Assembly: GCF_046614675.1 (NCBI RefSeq)
Contig: NZ_JBKKJT010000002.1
Span: 744,001 to 808,000, forward strand
Length of the DNA: 64,000 nucleotides
Origin: Chryseobacterium cupriresistens
GTDB lineage: Bacteria; Bacteroidota; Bacteroidia; Flavobacteriales; Weeksellaceae
Reading direction: 5' to 3'
Both the position numbers and the translations under genes were made by a program. The notes beneath the pieces were generated by a model, which was given only the letters and a program-made list of their open reading frames with translations, did no database searches and had not been told where the DNA came from. Of the stretch, positions 34,127 to 42,620 are shown piece by piece (position 1 is the first letter of the stretch; every line of letters starts with the position of its first letter).

Positions 34127-34278
34127 ATCTATTTTGTTTTTTTAATTGTGAATTTTATTTTACCACATGTATCTGATGCATTTTGAATGATCATACATTC
34201 ACTCATAGTGCGGAATACTTAGGTCTTCATCTGCAGGGACCAGATTTACTTAAGCATAAGTAGTTTGTGGTGAAATAT

Positions 34279-35328
34279 CTATTTTAATCCTAAGAATGTG
34301 AACGGAGCAGATTCTTTAAATTCTGCATTGGATTTTCCGTTGTAGGTGCGGTAATTACTAAGATCCAGTTTCATTACTTTACCTTTTGGACTTAAATCAA
34401 ATTCTTTAAGATCTACCCAAAAAGTGTTTGGAGTAAAGACTGTTTCAAAATAATACACAAGGTTTTTCTGATCTGAAACCGAACGCCATCTTGTAGAAGA
34501 AATATTAGGCTCTGTGGCAGAAGTGATCCCGTAAGGAACGGAACAGTTTCTGATTACGCTGAAAACACTGGCTACAGCTGTGCGGGTATCTGCAGTCTGA
34601 GGAATCGCGTTGATATAGTAAGAAGCTCTTACGAAGCGGTCTGCTGCCCGGTTGGTTCCCGGAAGCATAACGGTCCCCGGAATACCTTTCCAGTAATTGT
34701 TAAGGGCAAGCTGCTCCTCAAAAATAGGAGAATTGGTCATTACCGTGTAAGACGGGTCATGATGAATGACAAGCTTTCCGTCAATATATTCAAATACTGC
34801 ATTGTCTCCTGAAGCATCCGAAATGGAAAGATGGACGGTTGTAAATCTTTCAGTTCCCGGAATATAATCACTAACAATTACGAAAGGCTCTTTGCGTGAA
34901 AATTCTACGGCTTCTTTTACTGTGGCAAAGTTATCAAGATAATATTGGGCCCATAATGAAATGGCAATACCTTTTTTACTACCTTTTCCATCAAATTTAG
35001 GATATTGAGATTCTCCCAGCCAAAGCAGGTTGGCAACCAGCCCTTTTTCGTTCATGCCGTCAGCTGAAGCAATATCCCATGAAGAGCTTACAAGGCTTCC
35101 ATATTTGGCGGTCCATTTCACAGATTTAGAGCCTACCAGTCCATTTCGTTCTATCCCTTTTGGGAGAACCCAGAGATTGACAGGGATTTCGTCACGCCAG
35201 TCCATGGAACGGGCTGTAATAACGGTATTCTGGGGACCTTTGTACACTACTCTTGTACATGCTTCAGAAGGATTCCATAATCCTATAGAAAGGATCAGAG
35301 AAAATAAAATTAATGGGAACTTTTTCAT
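34279..35328 (-). CDS. Linear amide C-N hydrolase (choloylglycine hydrolase family)
   Basis: 349 residues. Signal peptidase cleavage after S-E-A would expose Cys24 (C-T-R-V-V-Y) as the N-terminal nucleophile, the hallmark of Ntn amidases. A-R-S-M-D-W follows at about 39-44, and the D-x-x-G/N-x-x-G-L (A-D-G-M-N-E-K-G-L) segment comes later, all as in penicillin V acylase/bile salt hydrolase relatives. The substrate could be an N-acyl amino acid or lactone; it is not fixed by sequence. It lies 152 bases upstream of the porin operon and may be transcribed separately. Confidence 0.9.
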   Translation of the reverse strand: MKKFPLILFSLILSIGLWNPSEACTRVVYKGPQNTVITARSMDWRDEIPVNLWVLPKGIERNGLVGSKSVKWTAKYGSLVSSSWDIASADGMNEKGLVANLLWLGESQYPKFDGKGSKKGIAISLWAQYYLDNFATVKEAVEFSRKEPFVIVSDYIPGTERFTTVHLSISDASGDNAVFEYIDGKLVIHHDPSYTVMTNSPIFEEQLALNNYWKGIPGTVMLPGTNRAADRFVRASYYINAIPQTADTRTAVASVFSVIRNCSVPYGITSATEPNISSTRWRSVSDQKNLVYYFETVFTPNTFWVDLKEFDLSPKGKVMKLDLSNYRTYNGKSNAEFKESAPFTFLGLK

Positions 35329-35709
35329 AATAGTATTATTTGAATTTAAATTTTATATTGAATTTGTTGTGAATAATTCAATGTATTTTAATCATATTCA
35401 TTATTTAGTGATATAAATTTAGCAAAATTTGTTTAAATAAAGTAATCATTTGGATTAATAATATGTAATTTATGTTATGAATCATGGTTAAAGAATGATA
35501 ATTGGATAGTTTAATTTTTTTTTGTATATTTTAATGATATGATATAAAAGGGATGAAAAAATAAAGAATGTTTTAATGTTTTTTTTCTTCTGTATTTTCA
35601 CTGTTTTGTGTTGTAAAGTGTTGGTATTGTGTGTTTTAAAATTAGATACCACAAAATAGAAAGCTGTTCAGAAAAATCGTTATATTTGATTAACAGACTG
35701 AAAAGATAT
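35329..35709. other. Divergent intergenic region
   Basis: 381 bases, very AT-rich. It contains TATATTTG at 35681-35688, the probable -7 element of the phytochrome gene, which supports its start at 35710. The frame extension back to 35629 begins before this element and is not likely to be translated. Nothing else is seen. Confidence 0.55.
35681..35688 (+). promoter_or_regulatory. -7 element of the bacteriophytochrome gene
   Basis: TATATTTG lies 22 bases before the ATG at 35710. Confidence 0.55.
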
Positions 35710-37908
35710 ATGAGTTTTATAGAATGCCATGAAGAGCCTATCCATATTCCGGGTTCTATACAAAGTTTTGGCTATTTGATTGGCATTGACGCAGAGTTCC
35801 GTACCATTACTTTTTTTAGCAGGAATATTTCGGATCTATTTAAAATTGAGCGCTCAGAGGAGCTGTTCGGAAGAAAGATTACTGACTTTCCGGAAAGTTT
35901 TCAGGGCATTATTGATTCAGAAATCTATACTTCACTGGATAAGTTTATCAGACGTAAGAATGAAACTTATTTCGATAAGATTTTTATTAATGGTACAGAA
36001 TATCATTTCTCTGTTTTCAGAAGTGAACTTTATATTTTTCTGGAGTTCGAAGAGGTTATCATTAATCCCAATAAACGAATTTCCAATAAATATGATAACT
36101 TTTACATCATCGATAATGAAAAGGAACTCTGGAACCATCTTCTGGAAACTCTTTCAAAGGTGGTGAATTATGATCGTATGATGGTCTATAAATTCATGAT
36201 GGACGGTTCCGGAAAAGTAATCGCAGAAAAGAAAAACGAAAATATGGAAAGCTTTCTGGGGCTTCATTACCCGGAGTCTGATATTCCGAAACAGGCCCGC
36301 GATCTTTATCTGAAAAAAAGAAAAAGAATCTTCAGCAATGTATATGCGGATACGGTTCCTATTTTAAGCAGAAGCCCTGAAAATATTGATCTTACTTACT
36401 CCGCATCCAGGGGAATGTCACCGATTCATGCACAGTATCTGAAAAATTCGGGAGTGGCGTCCAGCTTCAGTGTTTCCATTATTATTGATGATCATCTCTG
36501 GGGCCTGGTAACCTGCCAGAATGTTGAAGCTAAACATATTGATCTTGAAGATAGAGTACAGGCCGGAATTTTTACGGCTCTGGCAGCGAATGCCTATTCT
36601 TCTTTTAAATCAAAAAACGAACTGAATTACCGGTTGGAACTCAATGAGAGAATGTCTCAGCTGAAAACGGAATTTTTAAAGCATAACAATCTCTTTAATT
36701 CTCTTATTGAATGTAAAAAAGAAATCAGAAACTTACCGGAAGCTGATGGTCTTGCCATTGTTTCTGATGAAAATATAATAACAGACGGAAGTACTCCTGA
36801 TCATGAAAATATTGGACGAGTTGCAGCATGGGCTCTTAGTAATACCAATGAACGTATTTATGTGAGCCGAAACTTCCTTAAAGATTATGGCAAAGAACTT
36901 GAACTGACTGAAAATGCAGCAGGAATTGCCATCTATTTTATTGAAAGGGATAAAAATGAAATGCTGATCTGGTTCAGAAAAGAGTTTGATGAACATATCA
37001 ACTGGGCAGGAAATCCGGAGAAGAAAGTAAGTGTGTTTTCTCAGAACGGAGAGGAAAGACAAATGATATCTCCCAGAACTTCATTCCGCATTTTTACAGA
37101 AAATATCAAAGGGCATTCAAAAAGATGGAATTCCAGAAATGTAAGTGCAGTACAGGCTGTAAGGGATCTGATCTTAGAAACTTCCCATAAAAATTACAAT
37201 GCGATTAAAAGGCTTAATGATGAGCTTAAAAAAGTAAATGAGGAACTTGACAGTTTTTCATACACTATTTCTCATGACCTGGGAACACCTCTCACCGTGA
37301 TGAAACTGAATGCACAAATGCTTCTGGGAAATCTTGCTGATAATTCTGAAAAAAGTAAAGCCAAGATCAATGCAATTATTGAAGAAATTGATAATATGGC
37401 TGAAATGATGCATGACGTCCTGCAGCTGAGCCGTGCCAAGCACAGCGAAATTCAGCTTGAAAGTCTGAAAACAACGTATACTATTGAGAAGATATCTGAA
37501 AATGCCAAGATGACCTACGGAAGTGCCAACAGTGAGATTATCATCAAAGAGTGTCCGGATGTACTGGCTGATAAGACAATGCTTCATCAGGTGTTTCTGA
37601 ACATCATCAACAATGCTGTGAAATATTCTTCCCATAAAGATCTTCCAAAAGTAGAAATTGAAGGGACAGAAGACGGGCAAACCATTATTTACAGGATCTC
37701 AGACAACGGTATTGGTATTCCTGTGGAGGAAAAACATAAAATGTTTAAAATCTTTAACAGGATGGATAATGCCAAAAAATTCAAAGGAAACGGAGTGGGA
37801 CTATCTATTGTGCACCGCATTATGCAAAGACTTGGAGGAAATGTTGATTTTGAGAGTAATAATGAGGGGACTTCATTTATTTTAACGTTCAAAAAGCCTT
37901 ACATTTGA
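35710..37908 (+). CDS. Bacteriophytochrome histidine kinase
   Basis: 732 residues from the ATG at 35710. An N-terminal PAS-like domain carries Cys6 in E-C-H-E-E-P-I-H-I-P-G-S-I-Q, the position at which bacteriophytochromes bind biliverdin. The GAF domain has the P-E-S-D-I-P variant of the PASDIP motif (~188). The PHY tongue shows P-R-T-S-F (~455). The kinase core has H522 in S-H-D-L-G-T-P-L, the N box N-I-I-N-N-A-V-K-Y and D-N-G-I-G-I-P. It is a red/far-red light sensor of the cytoplasm. A biliverdin-making haem oxygenase gene follows 21 bases later. No response regulator is adjacent, so the phosphate receiver lies elsewhere. Confidence 0.94.
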   Translation: MSFIECHEEPIHIPGSIQSFGYLIGIDAEFRTITFFSRNISDLFKIERSEELFGRKITDFPESFQGIIDSEIYTSLDKFIRRKNETYFDKIFINGTEYHFSVFRSELYIFLEFEEVIINPNKRISNKYDNFYIIDNEKELWNHLLETLSKVVNYDRMMVYKFMMDGSGKVIAEKKNENMESFLGLHYPESDIPKQARDLYLKKRKRIFSNVYADTVPILSRSPENIDLTYSASRGMSPIHAQYLKNSGVASSFSVSIIIDDHLWGLVTCQNVEAKHIDLEDRVQAGIFTALAANAYSSFKSKNELNYRLELNERMSQLKTEFLKHNNLFNSLIECKKEIRNLPEADGLAIVSDENIITDGSTPDHENIGRVAAWALSNTNERIYVSRNFLKDYGKELELTENAAGIAIYFIERDKNEMLIWFRKEFDEHINWAGNPEKKVSVFSQNGEERQMISPRTSFRIFTENIKGHSKRWNSRNVSAVQAVRDLILETSHKNYNAIKRLNDELKKVNEELDSFSYTISHDLGTPLTVMKLNAQMLLGNLADNSEKSKAKINAIIEEIDNMAEMMHDVLQLSRAKHSEIQLESLKTTYTIEKISENAKMTYGSANSEIIIKECPDVLADKTMLHQVFLNIINNAVKYSSHKDLPKVEIEGTEDGQTIIYRISDNGIGIPVEEKHKMFKIFNRMDNAKKFKGNGVGLSIVHRIMQRLGGNVDFESNNEGTSFILTFKKPYI

Positions 37909-37929
37909 GAAACTTTTAAAACGCTATTT

Positions 37930-38481
37930 ATGGTATCAGAATATCTTAAACAGAATACAGCAGAGTATCACGATGCAGCAGAAAAACTTTTTAATTCTGA
38001 GAAGATTTTCAACAAAACCTTCACTTTAGAGGATTATAAAAAAATCATCCATACCAATTACCTGATGCTTCTTCACAGCGAAGATAAAATATTCAGCAGT
38101 CTTTCAGACAAGTATGCAGAAAAACTTCAGCTTGAGGAAAGAAAAAAGCTTTGCCTTATTGAAAAAGACCTGAAAAGCCTTTCCCTGAAAAATCAGGAAG
38201 CGTCCCACGACCTTGAATTCATTAATGAACATGAAGCGCTTGGAGCGATGTATGTGATTGAAGGGTCTACGTTGGGAGGAAATGTTATTGCTAAACAGCT
38301 TTCTAAAACGGAAGGTTTTGACGACGTTACTTTCAATTTTTTCGGATGTTATCAGGAAAATACAGGCCCGATGTGGAAAAATTTTAAAGAAGTTCTGGAT
38401 ACTGAGGTGGCAGAAGAAAGCTACAATGAAGTGCTTTCCGGTGCAAAAAAACTGTATTCGTTTTTACTGAATGTCAACTAA
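37930..38481 (+). CDS. Biliverdin-producing haem oxygenase (BphO type)
   Basis: 183 residues, the usual length. The proximal haem ligand His14 lies in T-A-E-Y-H-D-A-A-E, and the distal helix carries the conserved G-A-M-Y-V-I-E-G-S-T-L-G-G (about 107-119). It cleaves haem to biliverdin, CO and iron. Its place directly behind the bacteriophytochrome gene marks it as the chromophore supplier rather than an iron-scavenging enzyme (inference from context). Confidence 0.93.
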   Translation: MVSEYLKQNTAEYHDAAEKLFNSEKIFNKTFTLEDYKKIIHTNYLMLLHSEDKIFSSLSDKYAEKLQLEERKKLCLIEKDLKSLSLKNQEASHDLEFINEHEALGAMYVIEGSTLGGNVIAKQLSKTEGFDDVTFNFFGCYQENTGPMWKNFKEVLDTEVAEESYNEVLSGAKKLYSFLLNVN

Positions 38482-38499
38482 TTATTTTAATTCTAATTA

Positions 38500-38533
38500 A
38501 ATTCCTGAAAAATTGCGCAATTTTTCAGGAATT
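38500..38533. promoter_or_regulatory. 34-bp perfect inverted repeat before mdh
   Basis: Two 17-base arms (38500-38516 and 38517-38533) are exact reverse complements with no spacer. The element could terminate the haem oxygenase transcript, but no T run follows. Its right arm instead sits between the TTG and TAnnTTTG of the mdh promoter, so an operator role is possible. Confidence 0.6.
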
Positions 38534-38543
38534 GTTAAATTTG
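38513..38543 (+). promoter_or_regulatory. Promoter of mdh
   Basis: TTG (38513-38515), 20 bases, TAAATTTG (38536-38543). The ATG lies 55 bases downstream. Confidence 0.65.
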
Positions 38544-38598
38544 GGGAGTTTCAAATTAAAATTTAACTAACAAAAAAATAATTTAAAAAAGTAACAAT

Positions 38599-39525
38599 AT
38601 GAAAGTAACTGTAGTAGGTGCAGGCGCTGTAGGAGCAAGCTGTGCAGAATACATCGCAATGAAGAACTTCTGTTCAGAAGTAGTTTTGGTAGACATTAAA
38701 GAGGGGTTTGCTGAAGGGAAAGCAATGGATTTGATGCAGACAGCATCTCTTAACGGATTTGATACAAAAATTACGGGTACAACAGGAGATTACAGCAAAA
38801 CTGCAGGTTCTCATGTAGCAGTAATCACTTCAGGAATTCCTAGAAAGCCTGGAATGACAAGAGAAGAATTGATCGGTATCAATGCTGGTATCGTGAAGGA
38901 AGTTACTGAAAACTTAGTAAAACACTCTCCGGAAGTAATCATCATCGTGGTTTCCAACCCAATGGATACTATGGCTTACCTTGTTCACAAAACTTCAGGT
39001 CTTCCTAAGCACAAAATCATCGGAATGGGTGGTGCATTAGACTCTGCAAGATTCAAATACAGATTGGCTGAAGCTTTAGAAGCTCCGATTTCTGATGTTG
39101 ACGGAATGGTAATCGCTGCTCACAGTGATACAGGTATGCTTCCATTATTGAGCAAAGCAACAAGAAACGGGGTTCCTGTAACTGAGTTCTTAAGTGATGA
39201 ACAACAAAAATATGTCATCGAAGAAACTAAAGTAGGAGGTGCTACGCTTACCAAATTATTAGGAACTTCAGCTTGGTATGCTCCAGGTGCTGCTGTTTCT
39301 GTAATGGTTCAGGCCATTGCATGTGACCAGAAGAAAATGATCCCTTGTTCTTTAATGCTTGAAGGAGAATACGGACAAAATGATATCTGCTTAGGTGTTC
39401 CTGCGATTATCGGAGCTAACGGAGTAGAATCAATCGTAAACGTAACATTGACTGCTGAAGAGCAATTGAAATTCGCTGAAGCTGCCAACGCGGTAAGAGA
39501 AGTGAATGGAGATTTGAAATTTTAA
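38599..39525 (+). CDS. mdh: Malate dehydrogenase
   Basis: 308 residues of the LDH-like malate dehydrogenase group. The nucleotide-binding loop G-A-G-A-V-G-A-S is at 7-14. The substrate loop R-K-P-G-M-T-R near 82 has the Arg pattern expected for a dicarboxylate, followed by V-S-N-P-M-D near 118. The catalytic His lies in A-A-H-S-D-T-G (usual G-H-G-D-T), where Ser replaces Gly. It interconverts malate and oxaloacetate with NAD in the TCA cycle. Codon use is strongly biased like dnaK's, pointing to high expression. It is monocistronic with its own promoter and terminator. Confidence 0.95.
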   Translation: MKVTVVGAGAVGASCAEYIAMKNFCSEVVLVDIKEGFAEGKAMDLMQTASLNGFDTKITGTTGDYSKTAGSHVAVITSGIPRKPGMTREELIGINAGIVKEVTENLVKHSPEVIIIVVSNPMDTMAYLVHKTSGLPKHKIIGMGGALDSARFKYRLAEALEAPISDVDGMVIAAHSDTGMLPLLSKATRNGVPVTEFLSDEQQKYVIEETKVGGATLTKLLGTSAWYAPGAAVSVMVQAIACDQKKMIPCSLMLEGEYGQNDICLGVPAIIGANGVESIVNVTLTAEEQLKFAEAANAVREVNGDLKF

Positions 39526-39561
39526 TGATTTACCCGCTTTTAAGCAGGAATTAAAATAGAT

Positions 39562-39599
39562 AAAACCCGGCTGTTTCAAATTTGAAACAGCCGGGTTTT
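39562..39599 (+). terminator. Terminator after mdh
   Basis: A 38-base near-continuous palindrome: arms from AAAACCCGGCTG to CAGCCGGGTTTT, ending in a T tract. Confidence 0.92.
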
Positions 39600-39624
39600 G
39601 CTTAAATATTTGAATGGAGGAAGT

Positions 39625-39653
39625 TTTTGGCGCGGCCGGAGGCCGCGCCAAAA
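39625..39653. repeat. GC-rich extragenic palindrome
   Basis: TTTTGGCGCGGCC (39625-39637), loop GGA, and the exact complement at 39641-39653. The 13-bp stem is unusually GC-rich for this genome and comes directly after a full terminator, so it is not needed to end mdh transcription. It could terminate the convergent gene at 39680, or be a dispersed palindrome. Confidence 0.6.
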
Positions 39654-39679
39654 CTGATTATAAAAATAAACAGCTGCTA

Positions 39680-40597
39680 TTACTTCGTTGTTTTTACAAA
39701 ATGAGTAACAGCCTTCACAAATTCTTTATTTTTCTCGTAGTACAAAAGATGTCCGCCATCAATAGAAACTACTTTCTGATTGGGAAACTGGAAAGTTTTA
39801 TAATGCTGAGTTCCGACTGCTTTATCATTTTTTCCGGTAATGATAAGTACCGGAACACGAATGTCCCTGGTGATGGGTGCATAATCGGCATAATATTCAG
39901 GAAATTCTTTGGGTTTTGAGATCACTGCCATTCCAAAGTCGATGATGCGGGGATGAAGAGAATCTATTTTATCAGACTCTTTTATGGTTTCAATATCTTC
40001 GGTCAGGAATTTATATCCGATTCTTTTCTTTCTTAAAGCGCTGCTGACTTTTGAAAGCTCTGAAGAAAGACTGTCTTTAGGAATCACTCTGTTTTTTATC
40101 TGTAAAAGGCTGTTTCCATATTCAATCTGTTCTTTGACAGATTCATCATTCAGAAAATGAAGGGTAACGTTCGCAAGAATGAGGCCTTTGGTATACTCTG
40201 GATATTTTTTTGCATAACCGACAGCAATGATTCCACCAAAAGAATGAGCCAGTAAAAATACTTTTTTCAATTTCAGATGCTGTCTCAGTTCTTCTATATC
40301 CTGAATCATTGTATCGAGATGATAATTTTCCGATGTACCGGATTCACCGGAACCCCGCTGGTCCATATAGATCATCTGTAAGTTTTTTTCCAGATTATTT
40401 CCACCCATCAGCTCAAAAGATGGATATCCCTGTCCGGGGCCACCTGGAATATAAATACAAGCTTCTCCTTTTCCGGAGACTTTATATTTGATCTTTACGT
40501 GATCTGAGGTTTCAACGAACCCTTCTGATGATTTATTCTGAGCGGAAACGACAGTCAGGAAAGTGAGAAAAAAGAGTAGGATAGCAATTGTTTTCAT
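39680..40597 (-). CDS. Secreted alpha/beta hydrolase, proline iminopeptidase-like
   Basis: 305 residues with a signal peptide ending V-V-S-A-Q near residue 20. Peptidase S33 features are the oxyanion H-G-G-P-G-type loop (I-P-G-G-P-G-Q-G), D-Q-R-G-S-G-E-S near 80, the nucleophile A-H-S-F-G-G near 119, the acid in I-T-G-K-N-D-K and the His in D-G-G-H-L-L. The fold and triad are clear; whether it is a peptidase or an esterase is not. Confidence 0.87.
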   Translation of the reverse strand: MKTIAILLFFLTFLTVVSAQNKSSEGFVETSDHVKIKYKVSGKGEACIYIPGGPGQGYPSFELMGGNNLEKNLQMIYMDQRGSGESGTSENYHLDTMIQDIEELRQHLKLKKVFLLAHSFGGIIAVGYAKKYPEYTKGLILANVTLHFLNDESVKEQIEYGNSLLQIKNRVIPKDSLSSELSKVSSALRKKRIGYKFLTEDIETIKESDKIDSLHPRIIDFGMAVISKPKEFPEYYADYAPITRDIRVPVLIITGKNDKAVGTQHYKTFQFPNQKVVSIDGGHLLYYEKNKEFVKAVTHFVKTTK

Positions 40598-40683
40598 ACC
40601 ATTATAACAATTGTAAGGGGTTGTTTATTACTAAAATACCAAACTATCTTCCTTTGCTTTATCACCTCTTAATTCTTATGGTA

Positions 40684-41235
40684 TTAAAGTTCTGCAATCT
40701 TTTCAAACAATTCAGGGTAGCTGGTGACTAATCCACCTTCATCCACCGAAATTTCAGCTTTAAAATCGGTTTCGATATTTTCATATAGGTATTTATTAAC
40801 AGATGTCCGGGTATATTGCTGCTGTACAGGTCTGATATGATGGTTTAATACATCAATATAGATGATATCAATTTTCTGAGAACTGTTTTCTGAAAGCTTT
40901 AAATTGTTGACGGGTAAAGTGTTGGTAAAGGGGGTCAGAGAAATATCTATGAATTTAAAATTATTGAATTCCGGATTTATAACATTGTTAATTTCCCATT
41001 GGTCCTGAATTCTTTTTCCGACAAGTGTCCTTTTTACCTTATTGATCTCCGATTCGATCAGGAAGTCCTGAACGATCCAGGCTTTATCAATGTGAATTTT
41101 ATACTCTATACTATATATTTTATCTTCAAGACAGCCGATGATCTTTGATTCTACAGTATAGATTTTATCATCAGATTGTAAATTAAAATATTCAAGAGAT
41201 TGATAAAATATTCCTTTCCAGATCAATGTTTTCAT
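40684..41235 (-). CDS. Putative glycolipid-binding domain protein
   Basis: 183 residues, cytoplasmic (no signal). The pattern I-W-K-G-I-F-Y-Q-S-L-E-Y near the start, the repeated Y-K-I/E-Y-K-I-H-I-D strands and the W-E-I-N-N/D-I-S-L-T-P-F-T-N-T-L-P-V segment match the putative glycolipid-binding family (Pfam PF06475), a two-lobed beta fold related to LolA/LppX-like shapes. Ligand and role are unknown. Confidence 0.72.
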   Translation of the reverse strand: MKTLIWKGIFYQSLEYFNLQSDDKIYTVESKIIGCLEDKIYSIEYKIHIDKAWIVQDFLIESEINKVKRTLVGKRIQDQWEINNVINPEFNNFKFIDISLTPFTNTLPVNNLKLSENSSQKIDIIYIDVLNHHIRPVQQQYTRTSVNKYLYENIETDFKAEISVDEGGLVTSYPELFEKIAEL

Positions 41236-41295
41236 AATGATATTCTTTGATGTAATATTACAAGATGCAAATTAACGAATGTCAGGGTTGATTAC

Positions 41296-41320
41296 AAAAA
41301 AGAGCGGAAAAAACCGCCCT
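41296..41320 (-). terminator. Probable terminator of the Cys-rich peptide gene
   Basis: On the minus strand GGCGG / CCGC with a T-rich loop is followed by TCTTTTTT. The stem is short, so support is moderate. Confidence 0.5.
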
Positions 41321-41348
41321 CAACAAAATTTTATCTAACAAATATTTT

Positions 41349-41582
41349 TTACATATAAACACATCCGCATCCTGTTTCCCATTCCTGGCACAGGCGCATA
41401 GGTTCAGTACAGCCAGGGTCACCGCCGCCGCCCTCAGAAACTCTGTAGCATGTACCACCACTGCAATAGTATGAACCTATAGTTGGCGGACAATTGCCAT
41501 CCATATCACACAATGCATAAGGAGTGTCTCCACCACTGATCAACACAAGCTGATTTCTCTTTAATTTTTTTAAATTTTTCAT
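41349..41582 (-). CDS. Cys-rich double-glycine leader peptide
   Basis: 77 residues from the ATG at 41580-41582; a start three codons earlier would spoil the leader. The leader M-K-N-L-K-K-L-K-R-N-Q-L-V-L-I-S-G-G ends in GG at 17-18. The 59-residue core has eight Cys (in C-D-M-D-G-N-C, Y-C-S-G-G-T-C, G-C, R-L-C, and G-C-G-C near the end) and a G-G-G-G linker. Eight Cys suggest four disulfides after export. No transporter, peptidase or modifying enzyme lies within reach. Confidence 0.75.
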   Translation of the reverse strand: MKNLKKLKRNQLVLISGGDTPYALCDMDGNCPPTIGSYYCSGGTCYRVSEGGGGDPGCTEPMRLCQEWETGCGCVYM

Positions 41583-41662
41583 AGTAATCATTTTTAATTT
41601 GTTGATTACTAATGTAAAAAAAAATTAACACACCAGCAAGTGTTTTAATGAATGTGGTAAAA

Positions 41663-42199
41663 TTACTCTATATCTAAAGTCATGAAAAGCGCAATTTCCT
41701 CTGGATTTTCATAGAATCTTGTATTCAGTCCGGTAATATTGAATCCCATTCTTCTATAAAATTGTATTGCAGGATAATTGGTATTCTGTGTTTCCAGTTC
41801 AATCACTCTGGAATTCAATTTTCTGGCTTCTTTAATGGCGCTTTTAATCAATTTAATTCCGATTCCCTGTCGTCTGTATTTTTCGTTGACCAGGATATTT
41901 TCAATATAAAAACTATTGTTCCATGTTCTTTGTTCACAGATAATCCAGCCTGCCAATTCTTCATTAACAAAAGCACCGAAAGAATTTCCCTGTTCAATGA
42001 TGGTATTCAATTCTTCAAGATCTTCAGAAGTCGTTTCCCATATTTTGTGGTAAGGCAAAGACTTTTCCTTTATAATAAACTCAAAAGAACCTCCGAATTC
42101 AATAGATGAAACTACATATCGTATGTCTGTTGTATATCCGTTATGTCCCCATCCTGAGCAGGGATTGAAGGACAGCTGCTGTAATTTTTTTATTTCCAC
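41663..42199 (-). CDS. GNAT-family N-acetyltransferase
   Basis: 178 residues from a GTG start; no better ATG exists before the fold begins. Acetyl-CoA binding motif A reads V-N-E-K-Y-R-R-Q-G-I-G-I-K-L-I (about 110-124), followed by E-L-E-T-Q-N-T-N-Y-P-A-I-Q-F-Y-R-R-M-G-F. It resembles RimI-type or small-molecule acetyltransferases; the substrate is not predictable. It lies 9 bases downstream of a VOC-family gene on the same strand, likely cotranscribed. Confidence 0.88.
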   Translation of the reverse strand: MEIKKLQQLSFNPCSGWGHNGYTTDIRYVVSSIEFGGSFEFIIKEKSLPYHKIWETTSEDLEELNTIIEQGNSFGAFVNEELAGWIICEQRTWNNSFYIENILVNEKYRRQGIGIKLIKSAIKEARKLNSRVIELETQNTNYPAIQFYRRMGFNITGLNTRFYENPEEIALFMTLDIE

Positions 42200-42208
42200 C
42201 TTTATATT

Positions 42209-42601
42209 TTATTGCATTTCAGTACAGATTTCTACCAGATAATTGCTGGGATCTTTGATATAAGCTGTTTTTTGTCCCCATGGTTTTACCGCGATATCTT
42301 CGTAAAGAACAGCCCCGTTTTTTAGTGCCTTTTCTACCAAGGCTTCCACATCATCCGTTGTAAATCCCAGTTCCATTCCAAAAGGTTTGTCTTCTGTTTT
42401 TGCGGTTAAAAATCCTTTTTTAATATTGGAATTGGCCAGGCTCACAGAAGCAAATGAAAGACTTGTTTCCCCGGTCAGCAGTTCGCCATAATCTTTTTCA
42501 GGAGTGATGAATTTTATTTCCGAACCAAAGGTGTTTTTATAAAAATTCATGGACAGTTCTACATCTTCCACGTACAGAATAACATATTTGAATTTGATCA
42601 T
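42209..42601 (-). CDS. VOC/glyoxalase-family protein
   Basis: 130 residues with two beta-alpha-beta-beta-beta units: V-I-L-Y-V-E-D-V-E-L-S-M-N-F-Y at the start, and D-D-V-E-A-L-V-E-K-A-L-K-N-G-A, then Y-I-K-D-P-S-N-Y-L-V-E-I-C at the end. Members include glyoxalase I, dioxygenases and antibiotic-resistance proteins; here the metal ligands are not all obvious and the specific role is open. Confidence 0.88.
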   Translation of the reverse strand: MIKFKYVILYVEDVELSMNFYKNTFGSEIKFITPEKDYGELLTGETSLSFASVSLANSNIKKGFLTAKTEDKPFGMELGFTTDDVEALVEKALKNGAVLYEDIAVKPWGQKTAYIKDPSNYLVEICTEMQ

Positions 42602-42620
42602 AAGATTGAATCTGAAAGGT

